Below are positions 27,628 to 36,991 of a stretch of 64,000 nt of DNA, piece by piece (the first letter of the stretch is position 1; each line of letters begins with the position of its first letter). Origin of the DNA: Chitinophaga dinghuensis (GTDB lineage: Bacteria > Bacteroidota > Bacteroidia > Chitinophagales > Chitinophagaceae); assembly GCF_003259435.1 (NCBI RefSeq), contig NZ_QLMA01000005.1, positions 248,001-312,000 of the forward strand, written 5' to 3'. The notes under the pieces were generated by a model. That model saw nothing but the letters and a program-made list of their open reading frames with translations. It had not been told where the DNA came from and did not search any database. A program made the translations under genes and the position numbers.

Positions 27628-28269
27628 ATGAAAGTGATGTTGTTGATCAGTATTATACTGCTTTCTTCTTTTCACATGAAAGCCCAGACCTTTAATGAAT
27701 GGTTTCGCCAGAAGAAAACACAGCGGGAGTATCTCATAAAACAGATTGCACTATTGCAGCAATACATCGGCTATGCAAAGAAGGGTTACGATATTGCTCA
27801 GAAGGGACTTGGCACCATATCGCAGATTAAAAACGGCGACCTGAATATTCATCGTGTTTTTCTTAACGCTCTGAAGGAAGTAAATCCTTCATTAGCAAGA
27901 TACCCCAAAGCTGTTGATGTAATTTCTTCTATTGTGTCTATGAATGCTGTATCCAGTAAAACTATCCGAGAGGTTAATAGCAATAATTTCATGGATGCCG
28001 GCAACCGCGATTACACGCGACAGGTATTGAACAATATCAGAATGGAGAATGAAAAAGCTGCGGATGATTTACTACAGATGTTCTCAAATGGTATTCTACA
28101 ACTTTCGGATGACCAGCGCCTTTCCCGGATAGACCAACTGTATGCTGCTGTGAAGGACAGAGAGGCATTTTTGTCTGCATTCATTAGTCAGTTATCCATG
28201 TTAATAAAACAGCGCCATACGGAGATGGCGGACGTGGAGATGTCGCGGATTATGTACGGATTAAAATGA
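27628..28269 (+). CDS. TraI-like periplasmic protein, copy 2
   Basis: 213 residues with a signal peptide (residues 1-19, ending MKAQ). The N-terminal half shares GDLNIHRVFLNALKEVNP with the next gene (GNFNLHEVFLNGLYSINP), and the C-terminal part shares SDDQRLSRIDQLY and EMSRIMYGL with both neighbours. It is therefore a paralogue of copies 1 and 3, most like copy 3 in its N-terminal half. Predicted to be helical and periplasmic. Confidence 0.7.
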   Translation: MKVMLLISIILLSSFHMKAQTFNEWFRQKKTQREYLIKQIALLQQYIGYAKKGYDIAQKGLGTISQIKNGDLNIHRVFLNALKEVNPSLARYPKAVDVISSIVSMNAVSSKTIREVNSNNFMDAGNRDYTRQVLNNIRMENEKAADDLLQMFSNGILQLSDDQRLSRIDQLYAAVKDREAFLSAFISQLSMLIKQRHTEMADVEMSRIMYGLK

Positions 28270-28275
28270 AGTTTT

Positions 28276-28923
28276 ATGAAGAGGGTGATTTTTGTGATGA
28301 TGCTGTTGATATCTTCTCACTTGCTGTTTTGTATCCCTGCCAGGGCGCAGGCTGACGAGCTGGCCCAACTGGCTTTGAATATCCAGAAACTGAGCCAGCT
28401 GAAAAAGATCCTGCAAAATATGTATAACGGGTATCAGATCATCAGTAAGGGATACAATACTGTTAAAGACCTTTCCCAGGGGAATTTCAATTTACATGAG
28501 GTTTTCTTGAATGGGCTATATTCTATCAATCCTGCAATAAAAAATTACAAACGCATTCCTGACATAATCAACTATCAGGCCCGGATAGTGAAGGAGTACA
28601 AGACTGCCTTCAATGCTTTCAGGTCATCTAATGTCTTCAGCATCGATGAGGTAGAATATATGGCTGCCGTATACGGGCGTCTTACAAAAGAAAGTTTGAA
28701 AAATATTGAAGAGTTAACGTTGATAATAACAGCAAGTAAGCTAAGAATGAGCGACGATGAACGTTTGAAAGGAATCGACCGGATATATATAGAGATGGAG
28801 GATGCCTGGTTATTTCTATGCAACTTTAACAATCAGGCCAAAATGCTGGGCTTGCAGCGAGCAAAAGCAAGCAATGATGTAGAGATGGTAAAGGTTCTCT
28901 ATGGTATCGGTAATTTAAATTAA
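28276..28923 (+). CDS. TraI-like periplasmic protein, copy 3
   Basis: 215 residues with a signal peptide ending PARAQ at about residue 25. It matches copy 2 in its N-terminal half and copy 1 in its C-terminal half (EYKTAFNAF, DEVEYMAAVY, ESLKNIEEL, SDDERLKGI), ending in EMVKVLYGI. This mosaic resemblance shows all three are one family. The stop overlaps the start of traJ (TAATG). Confidence 0.7.
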   Translation: MKRVIFVMMLLISSHLLFCIPARAQADELAQLALNIQKLSQLKKILQNMYNGYQIISKGYNTVKDLSQGNFNLHEVFLNGLYSINPAIKNYKRIPDIINYQARIVKEYKTAFNAFRSSNVFSIDEVEYMAAVYGRLTKESLKNIEELTLIITASKLRMSDDERLKGIDRIYIEMEDAWLFLCNFNNQAKMLGLQRAKASNDVEMVKVLYGIGNLN

Positions 28924-30146
28924 TGATTATGAGATGGTGTGGTAAGCCGCTGGTGTACGCGGTTGTGGGGATTCTATTACCTGGTATCTGTAATGCTCAA
29001 AGTGTTGCCGACAATATCGGTGGATTACATGGTGTGCTGGATAAATTATATGACGACATGATTCCATTGTGCGGTGACATGATAGATATCGGAAGGGCCG
29101 TTGCCTGCTTTGCTGCAATTTGGTATATATCTGCCCGCGTATGGAAACATATAGCCAACGCGGAAAGCATCGACCTGTATCCATTACTGCGACCTTTTGT
29201 TATTGCTGTGGCTATAGGAATGTTTCCACAGGTATTGGATGTCATTAACGGCGTGATGAAGCCAACAGTAACTGCAACATCAGGTATTGTAAAAAATAGT
29301 GATAGTGCCATTGCTGTTTTACTACAACGGAAGCAGGACGCAATTAAGACTACCGATCTTTATAAGATGTACGTTGGTGTAGATGGACGCGGTGATTATG
29401 ATCGGTGGTATAAATACTATCATCCAAATGATCCGGAAAGACAGAATGAGGGTGTTTTTGATAGAATGGGAAATGATATAAAATTCGGCCTGGAGCAGGC
29501 GGCATATTCAATCCGGAACTCCGTTAAGCAATTTCTGTCTGAGGTACTCCAGGTTCTCTTTCAGGCCGCATCGTTGTGCATCAATACTGTTCGTACTTTT
29601 TATCTTATTGTATTGGCGATACTGGGCCCGCTTGTTTTCGGAATGTCCATATTCGATGGATTTCAACAGTCGCTTATTAGTTGGTTGGGACGTTACATCA
29701 ATTATTTTTTATGGTTGCCTATTGCTAACATTTTTGGTGCTATCATCAATAAGATTCAGATTAATATGTTGCAGATAGATATTGATCAGATAACAAAATA
29801 TGGTGACACCTCTTTTGGTGCGAACGATACCGCTTATTTGATCTTCCTGATCATGGGCATAGTAGGATACTTTACCGTTCCGAGTATTGCTGGATACGTT
29901 GTACACGTTGCTGGGAGTAATCCGCTGTTACAGAAAATTACAGGTATATCTATGGCTGCTGCCACTGGTGGCGCCGGCATGGCAGCCTCCCGGCTTGGGC
30001 AGGGAATTTCAAATGCCGCCAATGCGCCAAAGAATTTCAAGGAAGGATATACTGGTCAAAATACTGGATCTGGAATGATGGCCGATGTAGGTCGAGCTGC
30101 CGGAAATTCAGGAGCCTATATGTATGATCAGTTGAAGAATCTGTAG
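28923..30146 (+). CDS. traJ: TraJ, VirB6-like polytopic membrane protein
   Basis: 407 residues from the overlapping TAATG at 28923 (a second ATG follows at 28929). After a signal-like start it has several hydrophobic segments (about 10-25, 54-80, 85-105, 210-250, 260-290, 315-345), typical of TraJ/VirB6. The Gly- and Ala-rich C-terminal part (ATGGAGMAAS) is also typical. It should form the inner-membrane core of the channel. Confidence 0.88.
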   Translation: MIMRWCGKPLVYAVVGILLPGICNAQSVADNIGGLHGVLDKLYDDMIPLCGDMIDIGRAVACFAAIWYISARVWKHIANAESIDLYPLLRPFVIAVAIGMFPQVLDVINGVMKPTVTATSGIVKNSDSAIAVLLQRKQDAIKTTDLYKMYVGVDGRGDYDRWYKYYHPNDPERQNEGVFDRMGNDIKFGLEQAAYSIRNSVKQFLSEVLQVLFQAASLCINTVRTFYLIVLAILGPLVFGMSIFDGFQQSLISWLGRYINYFLWLPIANIFGAIINKIQINMLQIDIDQITKYGDTSFGANDTAYLIFLIMGIVGYFTVPSIAGYVVHVAGSNPLLQKITGISMAAATGGAGMAASRLGQGISNAANAPKNFKEGYTGQNTGSGMMADVGRAAGNSGAYMYDQLKNL

Positions 30147-30207
30147 ATATCACTGACCGGTAAATACCGGAGCATATTTGAGTTGTGGAAGTTGAAAATG
30201 TGTAGAT

Positions 30208-30825
30208 ATGTTTCGTCAGTTAAAGAATATAGATACGGCTTTCAGGTACATCCGATCTTTTTCCATCGCTGTTATAGTTGGAAATACGTTGGTGGCAGGT
30301 TTTTGCTACTACCAGAGCTATCAGCTTGCAGGTAAGGTACAGGGAAAGATTTATGTACTGGCAAATGATAAGGTAATTGAGGCGTTTGCTGATGATCGGA
30401 AAAACTATCTCCCTGTAGAGGCGAGGGCGCATGTAAGAGATTTCCACCGGTTGTTTTTCACGCTCGACCCGGATGAAAGGCTTATACAGTCCAATATCAC
30501 AAAAGCCATGTACCTGGCTGATGCTTCTGCACGCGGGAAGTACCAGAGCCTTAAAGAAAGTGGCTTTTATACGAGCGTGATATCCGGAAATGTGAGCCAG
30601 CGGATAGAAGTAGACAGTGTTAACGTCAGTTTTGATAGAAAGCCTTATCCGTTTCGTTGCTATGCAACGCTTCAAATACGCCGTCCCACCAGTATTACTA
30701 CCAGGAGCCTTATCACAGAAGGGTATTTGCAGGATGCGAAAGCATCAGATAATAACTCTCATGGTTTCCTTATCCTGAACTGGACCATCATTAGGAATGA
30801 AGATTTAAATGTCGTAAACCGTTGA
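30208..30825 (+). CDS. traK: TraK, VirB8-like membrane protein
   Basis: 205 residues with the family start FRQLKNIDTAFRYIRSFS, a single membrane segment (about 18-38) and a periplasmic domain. VirB8-like proteins bridge the inner-membrane ATPase complex and the outer part of the channel. It precedes the next gene by 3 bases. Confidence 0.9.
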   Translation: MFRQLKNIDTAFRYIRSFSIAVIVGNTLVAGFCYYQSYQLAGKVQGKIYVLANDKVIEAFADDRKNYLPVEARAHVRDFHRLFFTLDPDERLIQSNITKAMYLADASARGKYQSLKESGFYTSVISGNVSQRIEVDSVNVSFDRKPYPFRCYATLQIRRPTSITTRSLITEGYLQDAKASDNNSHGFLILNWTIIRNEDLNVVNR

Positions 30826-30828
30826 TGT

Positions 30829-31314
30829 ATGTTTTGGAGTGGCAAGAATAAACAAAGAAATGTTATCCAGGACCATCAGGGAGTATCCTATGAGTGGTTG
30901 GACAGGCTTACAGAAGCGTTGAAGGTATTCGTGAGGGGCTTCTGTAATAAGATGGAAAAGCGATTCAACAAGATCGATCGTGTATTTCAGAAGGTAATCC
31001 TGATTGTTTTCTTTCTTTCCGGCACTACGCTGTGTGTCTTCTTCGCTGTTGGTGGTGGCGTAAAGAATATTTCGTTACAGAAGGTAACTCCGATAACCCG
31101 GCCTGCTCATACTTTGCCGTATTATGACACAACGGAATCATTACTGATCAGAAAGAAGGAAGGTAGCTTTCAAAATATCCATCAGTATAAAATCCTTTTG
31201 GATAGTCTTTCTGCTACAGTCAAAGGTAAACAGGTGCTGGATAGTTTACGTTCCTCCAGGCCAGGGTTATTGGATAGTTTGGCCCTCATAAATCGAATAA
31301 TGGAATTGCACTAA
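30829..31314 (+). CDS. Membrane protein in the traL position
   Basis: 161 residues with one membrane segment (about 53-75) after a basic cytoplasmic N-terminus and a soluble C-terminal part. It is between traK and traM, the place of traL in CTnDOT-type operons, but the sequence does not let me confirm that family. Predicted topology is N-in, C-out. Confidence 0.65.
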   Translation: MFWSGKNKQRNVIQDHQGVSYEWLDRLTEALKVFVRGFCNKMEKRFNKIDRVFQKVILIVFFLSGTTLCVFFAVGGGVKNISLQKVTPITRPAHTLPYYDTTESLLIRKKEGSFQNIHQYKILLDSLSATVKGKQVLDSLRSSRPGLLDSLALINRIMELH

Positions 31315-31346
31315 TTGTGATGTTGAACTTTTAAAATATGTGTGGT

Positions 31347-32687
31347 ATGGATAATCAGCAGCAATCGTTATCAGAAAAAACGCTAAAGAAGCGGAAGTTT
31401 GCTTTAGTGTTACCTATTATAGTTTTCCCTTTCGCAACATTGATATTTTGGGCTCTCGGCGGAGGGAAAGGTACTGCCGCTCCGGCAGTATATACAAAGG
31501 ACGCATTCAATTACTCTCTTCCGGCTCCTGTATTGCCGGATGATTCGAAAATGTCGAAACTGGATTATTATGAAAAAGCCGCCAGGGATTCTGCAAAATG
31601 GAGAGATATTGCCCGCCGCGATCCTTATTATAATTCAACATCTGGAAAAGACACGGAAAAGAACGAAAGTGAGGTGATGGACTTCCACACCGTTACAGAA
31701 GCAGAGAAAAGCAGGGCATCCGCGAAATCCGGAGTTGTTGAGTCGCCTTATTCTTCCAGTGAAGCAGATGATAATGTACGACGGGTAAACCGGAAGCTGG
31801 CTGAATTGGACAGAGAGCTGAACAAGCCGCCAATGCCTGTCCCAGGGAAAACCGATCACGCAGTTACCGGTAGCTCTTTTCCTGATACTACTGGTATCAG
31901 CCCGGAAGTCGCTCAACTGGAAAAGATAATGCAGACCATGCAGAGTGGCACCCCTGAAGATCCGGAGATGACAAAAATTGATGGAATGCTAGATAAAATA
32001 CTTGATATTCAGTATCCATCGCGGATGCAGGATAGGATTAAAAGAAGATCAGCAGACCATAAGCAACAGGTATATCCGGTATCTTCTATCAACCGCGATA
32101 ATGTTCCGGTATCCAGCTTACAACCTATACCGTCAGGGACTTCTTTACATATCGACACTGTTTTATCCCTACGCCAGGTTTCCAATGGCTTTTATTCCCT
32201 GGATGACGGTCTTCCGGAGGCGGACGAAGAAAATGCTGTGGAGGCTGAAGTTGTGGAGACACAAACACTTGTTACAGGAGCTGTATTGAAACTCCGGCTG
32301 GTGAGGGACGTATACATTGCCGGGCGACTGGTGCCAAAGGATACCTATGTTCATGGTGCGGTGTCCATCAGTGGCGAACGCCTTCAAGTGGAAATAAATT
32401 CGATCCGGATATCCAACTCCATTCTGCCAGTTGCGATTTCTGCTTATGATATGGACGGTATGGCTGGCATCTACGTTCCCGGAGCGATTGCCAGGGACGT
32501 TTCAAAAAATTCTGCCGACCAGGCTATACAGAGTGTGGGGTTAACATCTTTGGACCCATCAATAGGGGCGCAGGCCGCGAGCGCCGGTATAGAAACCGCC
32601 AAAACCCTACTTAGCCGGAAAGTTAAACTTATTAAGGTGACAGTAAAAGCTGGGTACCAGGTTCTGCTCAAAAACCGACAGAGCTGA
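31347..32687 (+). CDS. traM: TraM, VirB10-like channel protein
   Basis: 446 residues from the ATG at 31347 (an ATG at 31338 is in frame). A membrane segment near residues 18-38 is followed by a long Pro- and Ser-rich linker, and the C-terminal third holds the conserved TraM domain (VLKLRLVRDVYIAGRLVPKD and PGAIARDVSKNSADQAIQS). It should span the periplasm as the VirB10 counterpart. Confidence 0.9.
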   Translation: MDNQQQSLSEKTLKKRKFALVLPIIVFPFATLIFWALGGGKGTAAPAVYTKDAFNYSLPAPVLPDDSKMSKLDYYEKAARDSAKWRDIARRDPYYNSTSGKDTEKNESEVMDFHTVTEAEKSRASAKSGVVESPYSSSEADDNVRRVNRKLAELDRELNKPPMPVPGKTDHAVTGSSFPDTTGISPEVAQLEKIMQTMQSGTPEDPEMTKIDGMLDKILDIQYPSRMQDRIKRRSADHKQQVYPVSSINRDNVPVSSLQPIPSGTSLHIDTVLSLRQVSNGFYSLDDGLPEADEENAVEAEVVETQTLVTGAVLKLRLVRDVYIAGRLVPKDTYVHGAVSISGERLQVEINSIRISNSILPVAISAYDMDGMAGIYVPGAIARDVSKNSADQAIQSVGLTSLDPSIGAQAASAGIETAKTLLSRKVKLIKVTVKAGYQVLLKNRQS

Positions 32688-32720
32688 CAGATTATTCTCT
32701 CATGTTTAAAATCCTAAGTG

Positions 32721-33557
32721 ATGATGTTGAAATGTGCTGTGTGGATGGCAGGTATTGCCTGCCTATTAGGGAACATGACTGCCAGGGCGCAGGCGTACGA
32801 TGAGTTGTCTCCATTGAATTTACGGGTTTCCTACCAGAAAACAACGAACCTCATATTTCCGTATGCTGTTACCAGCGTGGATCGGGGAAGCCGGGACATT
32901 TTGGTTCAAAAGGCAAAGGGTGTTCGTAATATCTTGCAGGTAAAAGCCGGTAAGGAGTATTTCTCTGAAACAAACCTCAGTGTAGTGACAGAGGACGGCA
33001 GGTTTTATTCTTTTGTAGTGCAATATGATAGTTTTCCTGCTGTATTAAACTTACAATTTGGCAAGAAGCTGGATACTGATATATACGGTGGTCCTATTCA
33101 TCTTTCCAATGATTCCCTGAATGCTGCGGAACTACACCGGACCGCCGAACTTGTGCGTATCAGTAACCGCCATCAGTGGAGGACTACCGATGAAAAGTAC
33201 AGTATGCGCCTCCGTCTCAATGCAATCTATATCCGGAATGACCTCTTTTATTTCCAAGTCAGTTTAAAAAACAGTTCTACTATTAACTATTATCCTGATC
33301 AGATAAAGTTTTTTATCCGGGATAAGAAGGTTGCCCGGCGAACTGCCCACCAGGAGAAGATCATCCAGCCTAAATTGATTTTGGGGCCTAATGCTGTGAT
33401 CACCGCCAATAGTGAGACCGCAATAGTTTTTGCTCTGCCAAAATTTACCATTCCTGATAAGAAACATCTGTATTTGTACGTGACGGAGAAAGATGGTGGT
33501 CGGCATCTGAAGATCAGGATCAAGAATCGTCAGCTAATAAAGGCACAGCCGATTTGA
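32721..33557 (+). CDS. traN: TraN (DUF4138), VirB9-like protein
   Basis: 278 residues from the ATG at 32721 (a GTG at 32718 is in frame). A signal peptide ends at about residue 23 (TARAQ). The DUF4138 pattern is clear in KTTNLIFPYAVTSVDRGSRDI and the later FKVxLKNSSTINYYPDQIKFFI-like region. TraN is the periplasmic or outer-membrane partner of TraM. It is the last recognised channel gene in the operon. Confidence 0.9.
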   Translation: MMLKCAVWMAGIACLLGNMTARAQAYDELSPLNLRVSYQKTTNLIFPYAVTSVDRGSRDILVQKAKGVRNILQVKAGKEYFSETNLSVVTEDGRFYSFVVQYDSFPAVLNLQFGKKLDTDIYGGPIHLSNDSLNAAELHRTAELVRISNRHQWRTTDEKYSMRLRLNAIYIRNDLFYFQVSLKNSSTINYYPDQIKFFIRDKKVARRTAHQEKIIQPKLILGPNAVITANSETAIVFALPKFTIPDKKHLYLYVTEKDGGRHLKIRIKNRQLIKAQPI

Positions 33558-33577
33558 TTACCTATAAAATTTGATTT

Positions 33578-34786
33578 ATGAGCGATATCAATATAAAATC
33601 TGATGATAAGCCTGAATCATTAAGGTTTCACCCCATTGATGCCATTGATCAGTACTTGGTGATTCGCCATACCCACCCAGGGCACCAGGTTTACGAAATC
33701 GGTCATGAACTGACCGCTGTAGGCAGTACTACGGATTTTATGGAAGCATACAGCTGTTTGATGAAATCAACAATGAATGAATCGGTTTTATCTAAGCAAT
33801 ATGTTGACTTCTCGCTGGTAGCCAGCTTTATAGATCAAAAACTGGCTTTAGACGTGGAAGGGTGTCCGGAGAATGGAACAGGGTTATTTATTGCTGGTGC
33901 GTACCGGCAATACAATTCATCAGATCAAACCAGAAGTTGGGAGATCACTGAGTTTAATAACCCTTGTATTCCAATAGCAGTTCGCAACGGAGCTGATGAC
34001 AAATTTCAGAACATTAATACTATTTATTTACACCGTGAAAATGAAAGTATCATGAATGAAAAGGTGTATGAATATCATAAAAACGATTTAAAGAGCCGGG
34101 GTGTTGGGGATGCTCTCGATGATGCTCTCAAAATGATGTTACAAAAGGGAGAAAAGCAGTCCAGCCTGTATCATACCACAAAATATGGGGAAGACCTGGC
34201 TGTAGCCACATTTCAATACAACAAGTCACAGCGTGAAGGCAGTGACCTTGTTTTTCTGAACAAAATTGAGTTGCTGGTAAAACCAAAAGTAGGAGAAATT
34301 CAAAGACAGGCTTTCGACATCACCAGAGATTCAGACAAGCTAACATTAAAGAATGCTTACAACGTAATGCAGGGGCGTTCATTTCTTGTCAATGAAGATA
34401 AAAATGAATGGGCCTACCTCGATTTTAAGCAAACGGACAAACAAGGGAATCACCCACTGGTGAAGGTTGCAGGATATGATGTGCAGAAAGTCGTTGGCAG
34501 ATATCAGTTGGATCAACTTATTAATCCGGAGGAAGCACAGATGCTCTATGGTTCATTGGAGAGAGGGAATCGCCAGATGGTTAGTGTAAATGAAAAACGT
34601 TTTTTTATTGAAGCGCTGCCACTACATGATACCATACGGGTGTATAAAGATAACCTGCAACAGACGACAGTAGAGGCTTTAAAGGAAGCCACGCAGCAGA
34701 AACAAAAGGACAATCAGGCACTGGACCAGAGTGTAGCAAAGGAAAGCAATACCCATAAAAACAATAAAGGGCAGTCCATTTCCTGA
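33578..34786 (+). CDS. DUF3945-domain protein of the conjugative element
   Basis: 402 residues. The C-terminal half (about residues 260-375) has the DUF3945 pattern with NVMQGRSFLV, WAYLDFKQTDKQGN, LDQLINPEEAQMLYGSLERGNRQMV and the following FIEALP. The N-terminal half is not recognised. DUF3945 proteins are common in Bacteroidetes conjugative elements near replication and topoisomerase genes, with unknown role. The acidic, Gln-rich end may be disordered. It follows traN by 20 bases. Confidence 0.7.
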   Translation: MSDINIKSDDKPESLRFHPIDAIDQYLVIRHTHPGHQVYEIGHELTAVGSTTDFMEAYSCLMKSTMNESVLSKQYVDFSLVASFIDQKLALDVEGCPENGTGLFIAGAYRQYNSSDQTRSWEITEFNNPCIPIAVRNGADDKFQNINTIYLHRENESIMNEKVYEYHKNDLKSRGVGDALDDALKMMLQKGEKQSSLYHTTKYGEDLAVATFQYNKSQREGSDLVFLNKIELLVKPKVGEIQRQAFDITRDSDKLTLKNAYNVMQGRSFLVNEDKNEWAYLDFKQTDKQGNHPLVKVAGYDVQKVVGRYQLDQLINPEEAQMLYGSLERGNRQMVSVNEKRFFIEALPLHDTIRVYKDNLQQTTVEALKEATQQKQKDNQALDQSVAKESNTHKNNKGQSIS

Positions 34787-34825
34787 TTTTCAAAAAAATG
34801 TTTTGTGAAATTGAATCTGTGACTT

Positions 34826-35146
34826 ATGGATAAAGCAAGAGAGAGGCTTACCGCTTTCTTTGAAGCGGTAAAAAATGACAACCGGATTGGGTCTACACAT
34901 CTTAGTTTGTACCTGGCTTTATTTCAGCTGTGGAATCAAAATGACTTTGAAGACCCTGTATCCATTCATCGCCCGGAGGTGTTGGAACTGGCAAAAATAA
35001 GCCGGTCCACCTACCACCGGTGTATGCGTGATTTGAATGATCATGGATATGTGAAGTACATCGCTTCCTATCACCCTATATTGGGTAGCATCGTGTATAT
35101 GGTGGACTTTGAAGCGTCTCCTGGAAAGAGCTTTAATTACCTGTAG
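34826..35146 (+). CDS. Winged-helix regulator-like protein
   Basis: 106 residues. Residues about 48-85 (EVLELAKISRSTYHRCMRDLNDHGYVKYI) form a winged helix-turn-helix of the type found in replication and transcription regulators of Bacteroidetes elements. The target is unknown. It follows the DUF3945 gene by 39 bases. Confidence 0.8.
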   Translation: MDKARERLTAFFEAVKNDNRIGSTHLSLYLALFQLWNQNDFEDPVSIHRPEVLELAKISRSTYHRCMRDLNDHGYVKYIASYHPILGSIVYMVDFEASPGKSFNYL

Positions 35147-35238
35147 GATTTATGGTATTGCAAACCTGAAAAGGAAACAGGCTGGTAGGAGTACCGCTGT
35201 CAGCGATAGGGTTTGCAGATGGGGATAATTCCATGAAA

Positions 35239-35270
35239 GATAAGGCCCGCTTGTCGGGCTTTATCTTATT
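35239..35270 (+). terminator. Terminator after the tra operon
   Basis: GATAAGGCCCG (35239-35249) pairs with CGGGCTTTATC (35255-35265), one mismatch, with a 5-base loop, followed by TTATT. It closes the plus-strand tra cluster. Confidence 0.7.
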
Positions 35271-35287
35271 AATATAAATGTAACGCT

Positions 35288-35539
35288 ATGATTAAGCATG
35301 ATGAAAGTGTAGTAATGAGGGCTATAGCGCTGTGTTTTAAGCCATTTTTGAAGGTAGAAGAGGCCCTTATTTATTGTGATCTCGGTCGTACCCAATTCAC
35401 AAAACGGTGCGAGGAATTTGGTGTATATAAAAATGAAAGCGGCTATTTCAGTCGAGAGCAATTGAACAAAATGATGTCCGGTGAGCCATCTCCTTACATA
35501 GCCGCTGTTCATGGACTAAAGCTGAAGAAAATACGGTAA
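35288..35539 (+). CDS. Small helix-turn-helix protein, possible excisionase
   Basis: 83 residues. The pattern LKVEEALIYCDLGRTQFTKRCEEFGVYK followed by GYFSREQLNKMM is that of the excisionase/MerR-like HTH_17 fold. Position next to the integrase and small size make it a good Xis candidate. Its 3' end overlaps the integrase 3' end by 24 bases. Confidence 0.65.
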   Translation: MIKHDESVVMRAIALCFKPFLKVEEALIYCDLGRTQFTKRCEEFGVYKNESGYFSREQLNKMMSGEPSPYIAAVHGLKLKKIR

Positions 35540-36619
35540 CAGCTCCGGGCTGGGTAAATTACTGATGGTTGCTGACTCGTCTTTCGGTCGGTGACGTTTG
35601 TAAATCTTTTTTACCTGGTCCGTTGTTGTATGACCTAGAAGACATGCCACTGTAGCATCATCCACAAGTTTATCCTGTAGCAGAATGGAAAAACTCAACC
35701 TTGCACAGGACCAGGTGATATGTTTGTCAATCCCCGCCGCTTTGACCCATTGCAGTAGCATCTTATTTGCCCCATCTGCACTCGGCAGCCTAAATACCAG
35801 AGTGTTTTCGTTAGGTAATGAATCAAGTCGCGCTTTTCTTTTTCCCAGAATCGCACGGGCGATAGGATGAAGCGTTAGGGTTACAGGCTGTCCTGTTTTC
35901 GCCTGAATTATTCTGGTGACTAGTGTTGGTCCTTTTATTTGATCCCAAGAAAGTGTTTTCACATCACACCAACGGAGCCCTGTATAACAGCAAAGAATAA
36001 ACGCTTCCTGTACTTCCTGATTAAGGCAGGGGGTTACAAGAAGCTGCAAATATTCCTCTACCTCCAGGAGATCCTTCAACATGGTACTTGGATTAGATTT
36101 TGCAGCTACTTCTTCTGATGGGCTTTTGATATAATATCCATCGCTGGTAGCAGCATCAAGTACCCATTTGAAGCGGGTAAAGTAATCGCTAGGTGTTTCA
36201 CCGGTGTATTTATCTAACAAATACCGCCGAAATTCTTTGCATAAGTTTTCTGTAACCTCAATAGGAGAAATAAAATCCTTTTTCAGAAATTCCTTAAACT
36301 GCGTAAAGCTGTTGGATAGATGCCGGTTTCCATCCCGTTTGTTTTTCTCTACATATTCATCATAGTAATCTAAAAAGTTAGCTTTGAATTTATGGGGCGG
36401 GATATAGGCTGATCCGATAGCCTGTTGTTCAATTGTCTTTTGGCTCTTCTTTACATCTATCAAGGCGCGGGCCTGCTTGTTATGGATTTTTTCTTCCCGG
36501 CTTTTAGGGTGTGTGTAAATAAAGATGCCAGTTGATGGTCTCTGTCCTTTTTTTCGCCCGTAGTCATAGTAGAAGGTAATCTTATCACCGTTCTTACTCA
36601 ATCTCTCCAATATATTCAT
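35516..36619 (-). CDS. int: Tyrosine recombinase (ICE integrase)
   Basis: 367 residues with an N-terminal SAM-like core-binding domain (about 75-165) and a C-terminal catalytic domain. Catalytic residues are R216 (YTGLRWCDV), K241 (AKTGQP), R307 (WSCAR), H330 (LLGH) and Y340 (KKIYKRH). The box II histidine of the usual HxxR is replaced by Ser304. It should integrate the element at the nearby tRNA-Leu gene and excise it with the Xis-like protein. It is transcribed away from the tRNA. Confidence 0.92.
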   Translation of the reverse strand: MNILERLSKNGDKITFYYDYGRKKGQRPSTGIFIYTHPKSREEKIHNKQARALIDVKKSQKTIEQQAIGSAYIPPHKFKANFLDYYDEYVEKNKRDGNRHLSNSFTQFKEFLKKDFISPIEVTENLCKEFRRYLLDKYTGETPSDYFTRFKWVLDAATSDGYYIKSPSEEVAAKSNPSTMLKDLLEVEEYLQLLVTPCLNQEVQEAFILCCYTGLRWCDVKTLSWDQIKGPTLVTRIIQAKTGQPVTLTLHPIARAILGKRKARLDSLPNENTLVFRLPSADGANKMLLQWVKAAGIDKHITWSCARLSFSILLQDKLVDDATVACLLGHTTTDQVKKIYKRHRPKDESATISNLPSPELLPYFLQL

Positions 36620-36957
36620 ACAGCACCGTTTTTACGAGTGAAACAAACAGCGATCAATCTGTATGCCGTGCCATATGTGGCATGTATCGCATTTACACAT
36701 GCGAGAGAAAGCGGCGAAAAGCGAGTAAATCTTTTTTCAAACTGACAATTTTGAATAGTGCCATTTTGCCGTGTGTCGTCAGCTATGTTGTAAAGCAGGA
36801 AAAACTGACACTTTTCATTTGTTGGAATGGGTGGGGTGTGCTGGTAGTGTGCTGGTACTGGCACAAGAATTTGGTGTGTCATTTGGTGTGTCAAATATGT
36901 GTCGCGAATAGTGGGAGAAAGCGGTAAAAACCGTTAAAAACGACACTTGACTAAATG
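36620..36957. other. Integrase upstream region with repeats near the ICE end
   Basis: No gene is visible in these 338 bases. A perfect 12-base tandem repeat TTTGGTGTGTCA is at 36870-36881 and 36882-36893, with more GTGTC motifs at about 36768, 36895 and (inverted, GACAC) at 36808 and 36942. These are possible integrase arm-type sites at the end of the element. Confidence 0.5.
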
Positions 36958-36991
36958 AAAAAAGGCTTGTAAGTCAATTACTTACAAGCCT
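36958..36991 (-). terminator. Terminator of tRNA-Leu
   Basis: AGGCTTGTAAGT (36963-36974) pairs perfectly with ACTTACAAGCCT (36980-36991), followed on the minus strand by six T residues. It lies right after the tRNA 3' end. Whether it belongs to the chromosome or was brought by the element is not decided. Confidence 0.85.

Noticed and set aside
36616..36894. A 92-codon minus-strand frame starting MTHQMTHQ
   Set aside because: It is produced by the tandem 12-base repeats and the integrase leader; it overlaps the integrase start.
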